In this document: positions 1 through 6,232 of the stretch, piece by piece
Numbering within the stretch: the stretch's first letter is position 1
How the letters are laid out: each line of letters opens with the position of its first letter
From: Clostridiaceae bacterium
GTDB lineage: Bacteria > Bacillota > Clostridia > Oscillospirales > Acutalibacteraceae
DNA length: 8,788 nt
Direction of reading: 5' to 3'
Assembly (NCBI GenBank): GCA_016303035.1
Contig: JAEDML010000044.1
Location: 1-8,788 of the forward strand
Program-made: the position numbers and the translations under genes
The notes under the pieces: model-generated
What the model saw: the letters and a program-made list of their open reading frames with translations, nothing else
Databases searched by the model: none
What the model was told of the DNA's origin: nothing

Positions 1-1113
1 GTAACGCCGGATGCCGGCGAGGAGGAGATTAAAAACGCCTACTATGCAAGGGTAAGCGAGAGCGGTGCGGACAGCGACAAATTAAGCGAGATCGATGAAG
101 CCTACAGCGAGATTATGAATAATCTTAAAAATCCGAGCAACAACACCGAAGACGAGACCGAAATATCGGCGGAAAATACGGATTTGCCCGAAACAAATTC
201 CGAAAATCCGGAGAATTCCGTGGGAAAGCACGCCCAAAAGCGCGAGCCCAATAAGATAATAGGTAAAATATCGGATTTTTTTGCGGCACTTCTTAATACC
301 AAGGAAAAAAGGACAGTTGCTATGTGGGCGGGCATTGCCGCTGCGGCAGTTATCGCGGTGCTTGTAATTGCTTTGAATATAAAGTCCGACAAGGTCGGAA
401 AGGCACTCAATTCGGATGTTTATGACAGGGTTCAGGTCACCGTGACCCAAAAGATGATTTCGCTCGAAAATGACAGTTCTTCCGAAACAACAGATGACGA
501 GTACACTTCGGAGGACGGGGATTATTACGATTACAACGGCGAATACGGCGATGTCTATTATGACGAAAACGGCAGTATGGTTACCGAGGGAACCGATACA
601 TCTTCTCAAATAGACCGGTCTTATGAGCAGGAAGACGAAATCTGCGTAATGAAAAAGGACGGAGATACTATTTACGAGGAGGGGCTTGGCGGAAAATACT
701 ACCGTTACAGCCGCGACGGACATAAATATATTCTTTATTATGACGATTTTTACGGAATAAAGGCTGATAACGGCGACTGGGTAGAGATGGATGCCGATAA
801 TTACGGCTTGGCGCCGGTATTCGATTTTTCGGTGCTTGACGGAATAAAAAAATCCGACCTAAAAAAAACAAGTGACGGTTATGTTCCTAAATCCGATACG
901 GAGGATATTTTCTTTAAGGTTCTGCAAATTCAGAATAAAGAGAATTATACCAACTGTAACATAAAATTTTATTTTAAGCAGGGTAAGATAACAAAAATTT
1001 CCGCAACCTATATTTACAGCGATTCTTATGATGTTACGCAAAACTATAAATTTACATACAAGGATGAGGAAATAAAGGTTCCTGCCCCGACTGCCGATTC
1101 AAGTGAGGAATGA
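1..1113 (+). CDS. Membrane protein with degenerate J-like N-terminus and acidic extracytoplasmic domain (5' partial)
   Basis: The frame is open from base 1 with no start codon before the ATG at 115. That ATG has no good ribosome binding site, so the gene almost certainly begins upstream of the window. 370 residues are visible, numbered here from base 1. Residues 1-44 resemble J-domain helices II and III: EEEIKNAYYARV, then KLSEIDEAYSEI. The HPD tripeptide that stimulates Hsp70 is absent (GAD at the aligned place) and the connecting loop is short. A polar Asn/Glu-rich linker follows, then one membrane helix at about 105-127 preceded by basic KEKR, which suggests the N-terminus is cytoplasmic. 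Residues 156-214 are low-complexity, rich in Asp, Glu, Tyr and Ser. The remainder looks like a beta-rich extracytoplasmic domain with repeated YY/YYDD motifs. I do not recognise the family; a LolA/LppX-like lipid-binding fold is only a guess. The stop overlaps the next start as ATGA, so the two genes are probably co-transcribed. Confidence 0.8.
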   Translation, partial: VTPDAGEEEIKNAYYARVSESGADSDKLSEIDEAYSEIMNNLKNPSNNTEDETEISAENTDLPETNSENPENSVGKHAQKREPNKIIGKISDFFAALLNTKEKRTVAMWAGIAAAAVIAVLVIALNIKSDKVGKALNSDVYDRVQVTVTQKMISLENDSSSETTDDEYTSEDGDYYDYNGEYGDVYYDENGSMVTEGTDTSSQIDRSYEQEDEICVMKKDGDTIYEEGLGGKYYRYSRDGHKYILYYDDFYGIKADNGDWVEMDADNYGLAPVFDFSVLDGIKKSDLKKTSDGYVPKSDTEDIFFKVLQIQNKENYTNCNIKFYFKQGKITKISATYIYSDSYDVTQNYKFTYKDEEIKVPAPTADSSEE

Positions 1114-1688
1114 ATTTGAAAAAATTTCTTTTAACATTACTTATTGCCGCGGCTCTTACCTTTTCGGTATCAGCCGAGAGCACGCAGACGCTGTTTACCG
1201 TAAAGTTCACCGACGTGGCTAATAGCACGGTTGATATTTCGGTAAATACCGATACTGTATCGGGTGTCGGCGGAATGGATATTGCGCTTTATTTTGACAA
1301 TTCAATGTGGGAGCTTGTAAAAAACTCCGCAAAATGCGGCATAAAGAAAAGTGATATTTCGGTTACCGACGGCAGCGCAAGAATTATATGGGATACGGCG
1401 GAGAATGCCGAGTTGCCCGAAAAGCTTATAACCGCTTCCTTTAAAAAGCGTGATAAAACCGCCGATATAAGTGATATTCAGCTTGTTGTAAACGATTATT
1501 ATGACAATACCGTTTCGATGAATGATATTGCTTATCAGGTTTCATACGAGCAAACAGAAAAGGTAGTTGCCGTGAAAACCGTAAACAAATCCGCGGTAAT
1601 TGCAATTACGGTAATTGTAATTGTACTCTTAGGCGGCGCCGCGGCTTATTACTTCCTTGTGTTCAGAAAGAAAAGTTCAAAGCATTAA
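1110..1688 (+). CDS. Membrane-anchored cohesin-like surface protein
   Basis: The product is a predicted 192-residue exported protein. Residues 1-22 form a signal peptide: a Lys pair, a hydrophobic core, and cleavage after SVSA. Residues about 28-150 resemble the cohesin / carbohydrate-binding-like beta sandwich. STVDISVNT is followed by GVGGMDIALYFDNSMWELV, matching the family pattern of a glycine-rich turn then 'YD..vLe.v', and later LITASFKKR and ISDIQLVVND strands. Residues 161-185 form a membrane helix followed by RKKSSKH, giving a type I topology with a short basic cytoplasmic tail. Cohesins bind dockerins in cellulosomes, but isolated cohesin-like domains also occur in unrelated surface proteins, so the partner is unknown. 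The ATG overlaps the upstream stop. However, the only Shine-Dalgarno-like GAGG (1105-1108) lies 1 nt before this ATG and 7 nt before an in-frame TTG at 1116, so a 190-residue protein starting MKKFLL is plausible. A terminator follows directly. Confidence 0.8.
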   Translation: MNLKKFLLTLLIAAALTFSVSAESTQTLFTVKFTDVANSTVDISVNTDTVSGVGGMDIALYFDNSMWELVKNSAKCGIKKSDISVTDGSARIIWDTAENAELPEKLITASFKKRDKTADISDIQLVVNDYYDNTVSMNDIAYQVSYEQTEKVVAVKTVNKSAVIAITVIVIVLLGGAAAYYFLVFRKKSSKH

Positions 1689-1693
1689 GCATT

Positions 1694-1727
1694 AAAAATG
1701 AGTCGGCATAAAGTCGGCTCATTTTTT
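1694..1727 (+). terminator. Rho-independent terminator of the envelope gene pair
   Basis: The stem AAAAATGAGTCGGC (1694-1707) pairs with GTCGGCTCATTTTT (1713-1726) around the loop ATAAA, with two G-T wobbles. The 3' arm runs into six T residues (1722-1727). It begins 5 nt after the stop at 1688 and lies upstream of the polA promoter, so it separates the two transcription units. The A-rich 5' flank could also let it act weakly on the opposite strand. Confidence 0.88.
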
Positions 1728-1752
1728 AATGGTAAATTTTTTGTAAAATGTA

Positions 1753-1781
1753 GTGACACGGAATGATTATAATGATATAAT
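1753..1781 (+). promoter_or_regulatory. Sigma-A-type promoter for polA operon
   Basis: GTGACA (1753-1758, five of six matches to TTGACA) and TATAAT (1776-1781, perfect) are separated by exactly 17 nt. A TG at 1773-1774, one base before the -10 hexamer, gives an extended -10 element. Transcription would start near 1788, leaving a leader of about 35 nt before the polA TTG. Two further TATAAT hexamers lie at 1768 and 1790 in the same AT-rich stretch, but their -35 partners are poorer. Confidence 0.75.
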
Positions 1782-1807
1782 TATTATATTATAATTTAGT
1801 GTAATAC

Positions 1808-1814
1808 GGAGGAG
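1808..1814 (+). promoter_or_regulatory. Ribosome binding site fixing the TTG start of polA
   Basis: GGAGGAG lies 8 nt upstream of TTG 1823. No in-frame ATG or GTG is better placed, and the earlier TTG at 1815 runs straight into a stop. The protein from 1823 begins MKLLAIDGNS, where the 5' nuclease domain of the family starts. Confidence 0.85.
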
Positions 1815-1822
1815 TTGAGAAT

Positions 1823-4351
1823 TTGAAGCTGCTTGCAATTGACGGAAACAGTATAATAAACCGCGCCTTTTACGGGATAAAGCTGCTTACTACAAAGGAC
1901 GGCCGCTACACCAACGGAATTTACGGTTTTATCAATATTCTCAATAAACTGCTCGAAAGCGAACAGCCCGACTGTGTCGCGGTAGCCTTCGATCTGCGCG
2001 CACCCTCCTTCCGTCACAAAATGTACGGTGAATACAAGGCGGGCAGAAAGGGTATGCCCGACGAGCTTGCCTCCCAAATGCCGGTGCTTAAAGAATGGCT
2101 TACCCTTGCCGGTTATAAGTGCATTGAAAAAGAAGGATATGAAGCCGACGATATTTTAGGCACCCTTGCTGATATTGCCGATAAAACCGCAAATACCTGC
2201 GTTATAGCAACCGGCGACCGTGATTCGTTACAGCTTATATCGGACAATACAAGAGTCCTACTTACCGTAACTAAAATGGGCAGACCCGAAATAACGGATT
2301 ATAATAAAGAAACCCTGTTTAATCGCTACGGACTGACTCCCTCTGAAATGATAGAGCTTAAAAGTCTTATGGGCGATTCTTCGGATAATATACCCGGCGT
2401 GGCAGGTGTCGGGGAAAAGACCGCGACCGACCTTATTTCACGCTTTCACAGTATAGATTATATTTATGAAAATATAGATACGCTTGATATTAAGGAAAGC
2501 GTGCGTAAAAAGCTGGTTGACGGCAAGCAAAGCGCATACCTAAGTAAAGAGCTCGGTACTATTTGCCGTGAGGTTCCGATTTCGCGCGATTACCTTGATT
2601 ATCAAGTGTCCGAAAGGGATACCGCGGCTTTAGCGCGGCTTATGACCTCATTGGAATTTTTCGGGCTTATGGAGAAAATGGAAATCCGTGCCGATTTCTC
2701 TGTATCGGAGCATAAGGCTGAGGTAAACAACACCACGGTAACGGTTTGCGGCAAAAATTCTTATAAGGGCAAAAAAGCCGATATCTATTCCGAAAACGGA
2801 GAATATGCCGTTGTAGGAGAAGGATGCGTTTGCCGCGCGGACGAAGACTTTATAAAGGAACTGCTTTTAAATCCCGATATAGAAAAACGGGTTTACGACT
2901 GTAAAAATATCTATAAAAAATACGAAAACGCCGCTAATATAAGCTTCGACGCTATGCTTGCGGCATATCTGTGCAATCCGTCCGCCTCCTCCTATGCGCC
3001 CGACCGCATAGCGCAGGAGTACGGTGCAAAGTTGCCCGACATTTCGGGTGAAAGCGATGGGCTTATAAAAAATGCCTGCATTTTTTCGGACAGCTGCGAC
3101 CGACTCTTAAAGGCACTTGAAGAAAGCAACCAGAAAGAATTGCTTGACGATATAGAAATGCCGCTTGCAAGGGTGCTAGGCAGTATGGAAAAAATAGGAT
3201 TTTTGGTGGATGTTTCGGGCCTTGCCGATATGAGCCGTGAACTCGGTCAGCGTATTGAAGAAATAACCGCCGAAATTTACGACCTTGTAGGGTATCAATT
3301 CAATCTTAACTCTCCCAAGCAGCTTGGGGAAGCGCTTTTTGAAAAGTTGGGACTTCCCGCAAAAAAGAAGACCAAAAGCGGATACAGTACAAGCGCCGAG
3401 GTGCTTGAGGGACTGCGCGATGTTCACCCTGCTGTAGATTTGCTTTTGCAGTACCGCAGGCTTGCAAAGCTGAAATCCACCTACTGTGACGGTCTTGCGG
3501 CCTGCGTTTCGGAGGACGGGAGAATACATTCAACCTTTAACCAAACCGAGACTCGCACCGGGCGCATAAGCTCGCTTGAGCCCAATTTGCAGAATATCCC
3601 CGTCCGCACCGAGGAAGGCAGGAAATTACGCGAATATTTCACGGCGGAGGGCGGTTATGTGCTGTGCGATGCAGACTATTCGCAGATAGAGCTGCGCGTG
3701 CTTGCAAGTATCGCGAATGACGAGAATATGATAAACGCCTTTAAATCGGGCGTGGATATTCATACCGTTACGGCATCTCAGGTTTTCGGAATGCCGGTCG
3801 AAATGGTAACTCCCGTTATGCGAAGCCGCGCAAAGGCGGTTAATTTCGGTATAGTCTACGGAATAGGCGCCTTTTCGCTCTCAAAGGATATAGGCGTTAC
3901 AAGAGCGGAGGCGGATAAATATATTAAAAGCTATCTTGCGGCGTATCCGTCCATTGCCTCTTATATGGAAAAGGTGATAAGCGAGGCCAAGCAAAACGGC
4001 TATGTTTCGACATATTTCGGCAGACGCCGCTATCTTCCCGAGCTTTCGTCCTCAAACGGAGCCCTGCGTGCCTTCGGCGAACGCGTAGCGCGCAACGCTC
4101 CCATTCAGGGAACGGCGGCAGATATTATAAAAATAGCCATGATAAGGGTATTTGAACGCCTTAAAAAGGAAATTCCCGATTCACGGCTTATACTTCAGGT
4201 GCACGATGAGCTGATTGTAGAGTGTAAGGAAAGTGACGCGCAGGCGGTTTGTTTGATTCTCGCAGAAGAAATGGAAAACGCCGCCGAAATGCAGGTTCCG
4301 CTTACGGCTGACGCGCACAGCGGAAAAACATGGCTTGAAGCAAAGGGTTAG
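1823..4351 (+). CDS. polA: DNA polymerase I
   Basis: The 842-residue enzyme fills gaps and processes RNA primers and repair patches during replication and excision repair. Residues 1 to about 290 are the 5'-3' (flap) exonuclease, with LAIDGNS at the start, GYEADDILG, TGDRDSLQL and GDSSDNIPGVAGVGEKTA. Residues about 300-450 align with the 3'-5' proofreading domain but have lost it: there is no DxE motif I, and the NLKYD-type motif II is replaced by YDCKNIYKKY. Only a structural remnant (FDAMLAAYLCNP near 375) remains, as in Bacillus and Thermus enzymes. Residues about 450-842 are the polymerase. Motif A is DYSQIELR with catalytic Asp618. Motif B/O-helix has Arg667, Lys671, Phe675 and Tyr679. 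Motif C is QVHDE with Asp795 and Glu796. Phe at 675 is the usual residue that disfavours dideoxynucleotides. The gene starts with TTG behind a strong Shine-Dalgarno sequence and has its own promoter. It is the first gene of the run; the next begins 3 nt after its stop. Confidence 0.98.
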   Translation: MKLLAIDGNSIINRAFYGIKLLTTKDGRYTNGIYGFINILNKLLESEQPDCVAVAFDLRAPSFRHKMYGEYKAGRKGMPDELASQMPVLKEWLTLAGYKCIEKEGYEADDILGTLADIADKTANTCVIATGDRDSLQLISDNTRVLLTVTKMGRPEITDYNKETLFNRYGLTPSEMIELKSLMGDSSDNIPGVAGVGEKTATDLISRFHSIDYIYENIDTLDIKESVRKKLVDGKQSAYLSKELGTICREVPISRDYLDYQVSERDTAALARLMTSLEFFGLMEKMEIRADFSVSEHKAEVNNTTVTVCGKNSYKGKKADIYSENGEYAVVGEGCVCRADEDFIKELLLNPDIEKRVYDCKNIYKKYENAANISFDAMLAAYLCNPSASSYAPDRIAQEYGAKLPDISGESDGLIKNACIFSDSCDRLLKALEESNQKELLDDIEMPLARVLGSMEKIGFLVDVSGLADMSRELGQRIEEITAEIYDLVGYQFNLNSPKQLGEALFEKLGLPAKKKTKSGYSTSAEVLEGLRDVHPAVDLLLQYRRLAKLKSTYCDGLAACVSEDGRIHSTFNQTETRTGRISSLEPNLQNIPVRTEEGRKLREYFTAEGGYVLCDADYSQIELRVLASIANDENMINAFKSGVDIHTVTASQVFGMPVEMVTPVMRSRAKAVNFGIVYGIGAFSLSKDIGVTRAEADKYIKSYLAAYPSIASYMEKVISEAKQNGYVSTYFGRRRYLPELSSSNGALRAFGERVARNAPIQGTAADIIKIAMIRVFERLKKEIPDSRLILQVHDELIVECKESDAQAVCLILAEEMENAAEMQVPLTADAHSGKTWLEAKG

Positions 4352-4354
4352 GTT

Positions 4355-5212
4355 ATGAATATATTATTTGTTTGTACCGGCAACACCTGCCGAAGTCCTA
4401 TGGCAGAGGGGTATCTTTCTTCAAAAAATATGCCGTGGATAACGGTTATCAGCCGCGGTATTTTTGCCGACGGCTCTCCTGTGAGCCGCAATGCGGCAGA
4501 GGTTATGAAAGAGGTCGGAACAGATATCTCATCACATATATCAAGGTTGCTTACAAAGGATGATACCGAGTGGGCGGATAAGATTATCTGTATGTCGAAT
4601 TCCCACCTTGAACAGCTTAAAGCAGGCGGTGTTCCTTTAAAAAAGCTTATAGTTTTAGGCGGCGGTATTTCGGATCCTTTCGGCGGAAGTACCGATGTTT
4701 ACCGCAAGTGCCGCGATGAAATATTTACCTGCATAGATAGGCTTTTTGAGGGCGGCTTTTTCAGCGATTTTAAAATTTCGCCTATAAATCAGAGCCATAT
4801 AGCGGCGGTTGCAAAGCTTGAAAGCGTCTGCTTTTCGGAGCCGTGGTCGGCAGACGGTATTCTTGATTCATACAAGCACGGAACAAGGTTTTTTATAGCC
4901 GAAAACGGTAACCATATTATGGGCTACATCGGAATAAAGCCGGTTGCGGACGAGGGCTATATTACCAATGTTGCGGTTTTTCCGAAATACCGCAGAATGG
5001 GAGTGGCAACGGCGCTGCTTGGCAAGGTTTTTTCCTTTGCAAGGGAAAACGGACTGTGCTTTGTATCGCTTGAAGTCAGAAAGTCAAACACCGCCGCCGA
5101 GCAGCTTTATAAAAACAACGGATTTATATGCGAGGGCGTGCGTAGGGATTTTTACCGTTCTCCTAAAGAGGACGCCCTTATTATGACAAAAAGGTTTGAA
5201 AAATCATTATGA
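4355..5212 (+). CDS. Fusion: YwlE-like protein (arginine) phosphatase + RimI-like N-acetyltransferase
   Basis: This one uninterrupted 285-residue frame encodes two enzymes. Residues 1 to about 134 are a low-molecular-weight protein phosphatase. The P-loop C7TGNTCRS14 carries the nucleophile Cys7 and Arg13, and the general acid is Asp107 in DPFGGSTDVY. Thr11 in the P-loop is the residue that favours phospho-arginine in Bacillus YwlE; Tyr phosphatases usually have Ile there. Residues about 137-285 are a GNAT domain of the RimI type, which acetylates the N-terminal Ala of ribosomal protein S18. It has FSEPWS, the beta-strand ITNVAVFPKYR, the acetyl-CoA loop RRMGVATAL, LEVRKSNTAAEQLYKNNGF and the RimI-like tail RRDFYRSPKEDALIM, with candidate catalytic Glu and Tyr. 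The linker is almost nil. A purine stretch AAAGGG lies 7 nt before the ATG. The end overlaps tsaD by 4 nt (ATGA), preserving the common rimI-tsaD order. Both domains look complete. Substrates are inferred from family only. Confidence 0.9.
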   Translation: MNILFVCTGNTCRSPMAEGYLSSKNMPWITVISRGIFADGSPVSRNAAEVMKEVGTDISSHISRLLTKDDTEWADKIICMSNSHLEQLKAGGVPLKKLIVLGGGISDPFGGSTDVYRKCRDEIFTCIDRLFEGGFFSDFKISPINQSHIAAVAKLESVCFSEPWSADGILDSYKHGTRFFIAENGNHIMGYIGIKPVADEGYITNVAVFPKYRRMGVATALLGKVFSFARENGLCFVSLEVRKSNTAAEQLYKNNGFICEGVRRDFYRSPKEDALIMTKRFEKSL

Positions 5213-6216
5213 AGATATTAAGCATTGAAAGCTCCTGCGATGAAACCGCCGCCGCCGTTACCGACGGCAGACGGGTGCTTTCAAATATCGTCGCGACACA
5301 GATTGCCGAGCACCGTATTTACGGCGGAGTTGTGCCAGAAATAGCGTCAAGAAGACATACTGAGGCAATATCGACTGTGTGCAGTGAGGCGCTTAAAGCC
5401 GCGGGAATAGGTTATGGTGATATAGATGCCATAGCCGTAACCTTTGCGCCGGGGCTTATCGGTGCTCTGCTTGTGGGGGTTAATTTTTCCAAGGGACTTG
5501 CAATGTCGCTTAAAGTTCCGCTTATACCGGTGCATCATCTGCGCTCACACATAGCGGCGAATTATATTGATAATGCGGAGCTTGAACCGCCGTTTTTGTG
5601 CCTGTTGGTATCGGGCGGAAACACGGTTATAGCCGAAGTCAGCGATTATACAAAATTTAAAATAATAGGCGGAACGCTCGATGACGCGGCAGGCGAATGT
5701 ATGGACAAGGCCGCAAGGGCGTTGGGTCTTCAGTATCCGGGCGGCGTAATGCTTGATAAAATTGCAACCGAGCCCGATGAGAAAAAATATCCTCTGCCGT
5801 ATCCCCATTCGGGAAGCGGAGAGTTTGATTTCAGCTTTTCGGGACTTAAAACCGCCGTTGTAAACCTTGTTCACAATGCACAGCAAAGGGGCGAAGCGCT
5901 TGACGTTCCCGTTATAGCGGCAACCGTGCGTAAGCGTGTGTGCGATATGCTTATTGATAAGACGCTTCGCGCCGCCGAAAAGTATGGGTATAAAACGATA
6001 GCGGTTGCCGGCGGCGTTTCGGCAAACAGCGAGCTTCGCCGCCGTTTAAAGTGCGAGTGTAAAAACCGCGGTTTAAAGCTTTATTATCCCGAGCTTAAAT
6101 ATTGCGGAGACAACGCGGCAATGGTGGGCGTGCAGGCGTATTATGAATATGCCGATGGTAACACGGCTTCCCCGTCGCTTAACGCCAATGCTACTATGCC
6201 GATAGATTACAGATAA
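5209..6216 (+). CDS. tsaD: tRNA N6-threonylcarbamoyladenosine synthase subunit TsaD
   Basis: The 335-residue protein is the catalytic subunit that transfers the threonylcarbamoyl group from TC-AMP to A37 of ANN-decoding tRNAs, working with TsaB and TsaE in the cytoplasm. The ASKHA-fold markers are all visible: IESSCDETA at 6-14, GGVVPEIASRRH, the metal-binding HxxxH pair His110 and His114, the nucleotide loop VSGGNT at 134-139, the family signature GGTLDDAAGECMDKAA followed by LGLQYPGG, FSFSGLKTA, AGGVSANSELR and the C-terminal ligand Asp301 in YCGDNAAM. Length is normal for bacteria. The start overlaps the RimI-fusion gene as ATGA with only a distant AAGG upstream, so translation is probably coupled. 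TsaB, TsaE and TsaC are not in the window and must lie elsewhere. This differs from the common tsaE-tsaB-rimI-tsaD order, of which only the last pair is kept. Confidence 0.97.
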   Translation: MKILSIESSCDETAAAVTDGRRVLSNIVATQIAEHRIYGGVVPEIASRRHTEAISTVCSEALKAAGIGYGDIDAIAVTFAPGLIGALLVGVNFSKGLAMSLKVPLIPVHHLRSHIAANYIDNAELEPPFLCLLVSGGNTVIAEVSDYTKFKIIGGTLDDAAGECMDKAARALGLQYPGGVMLDKIATEPDEKKYPLPYPHSGSGEFDFSFSGLKTAVVNLVHNAQQRGEALDVPVIAATVRKRVCDMLIDKTLRAAEKYGYKTIAVAGGVSANSELRRRLKCECKNRGLKLYYPELKYCGDNAAMVGVQAYYEYADGNTASPSLNANATMPIDYR

Positions 6217-6218
6217 TT

Positions 6219-6225
6219 AAGGAGG
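6219..6225 (+). promoter_or_regulatory. Ribosome binding site choosing the second ATG of the lipid kinase
   Basis: AAGGAGG lies 1 nt before the ATG at 6227 and 7 nt before the in-frame ATG at 6233. Only the second spacing is normal, so 6233 is taken as the start. Confidence 0.8.
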
Positions 6226-6232
6226 TATGTTT

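Noticed and set aside
82..723. Long open frames on the minus strand opposite the first gene (also 102-410)
   Set aside because: The opposite strand has a consistent domain layout, stop placement and overlap with the next gene. The antisense frames give Ile/Val/Phe-rich products with no recognisable motif.
1596..1609. 14-bp perfect palindrome GTAATTGCAATTAC
   Set aside because: It lies in the codons of a membrane helix rich in Val, Ile and Thr (GTA/ATT/ACG), where such symmetry arises easily. It is not near a promoter.
1728..1822. Riboswitch or other structured leader before polA
   Set aside because: The expected leader is only about 35 nt and AT-rich, too short for a known riboswitch; promoter and ribosome binding site explain the gap.
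3313..3328. Short inverted repeat CCAAGCAGCTTGG in polA
   Set aside because: It encodes the conserved SPKQLGE segment of PolI; the symmetry follows from the protein sequence and no regulatory context is present.
3176..3533. Minus-strand open frames inside polA, tsaD and mreB regions
   Set aside because: They lie wholly within strongly conserved genes, show no family motif, and are expected by-products of the codon bias.
6227..6229. ATG at 6227 as start of the lipid kinase
   Set aside because: It is only 1 nt from the AAGGAGG element; the ATG at 6233 has a normal 7-nt spacing.
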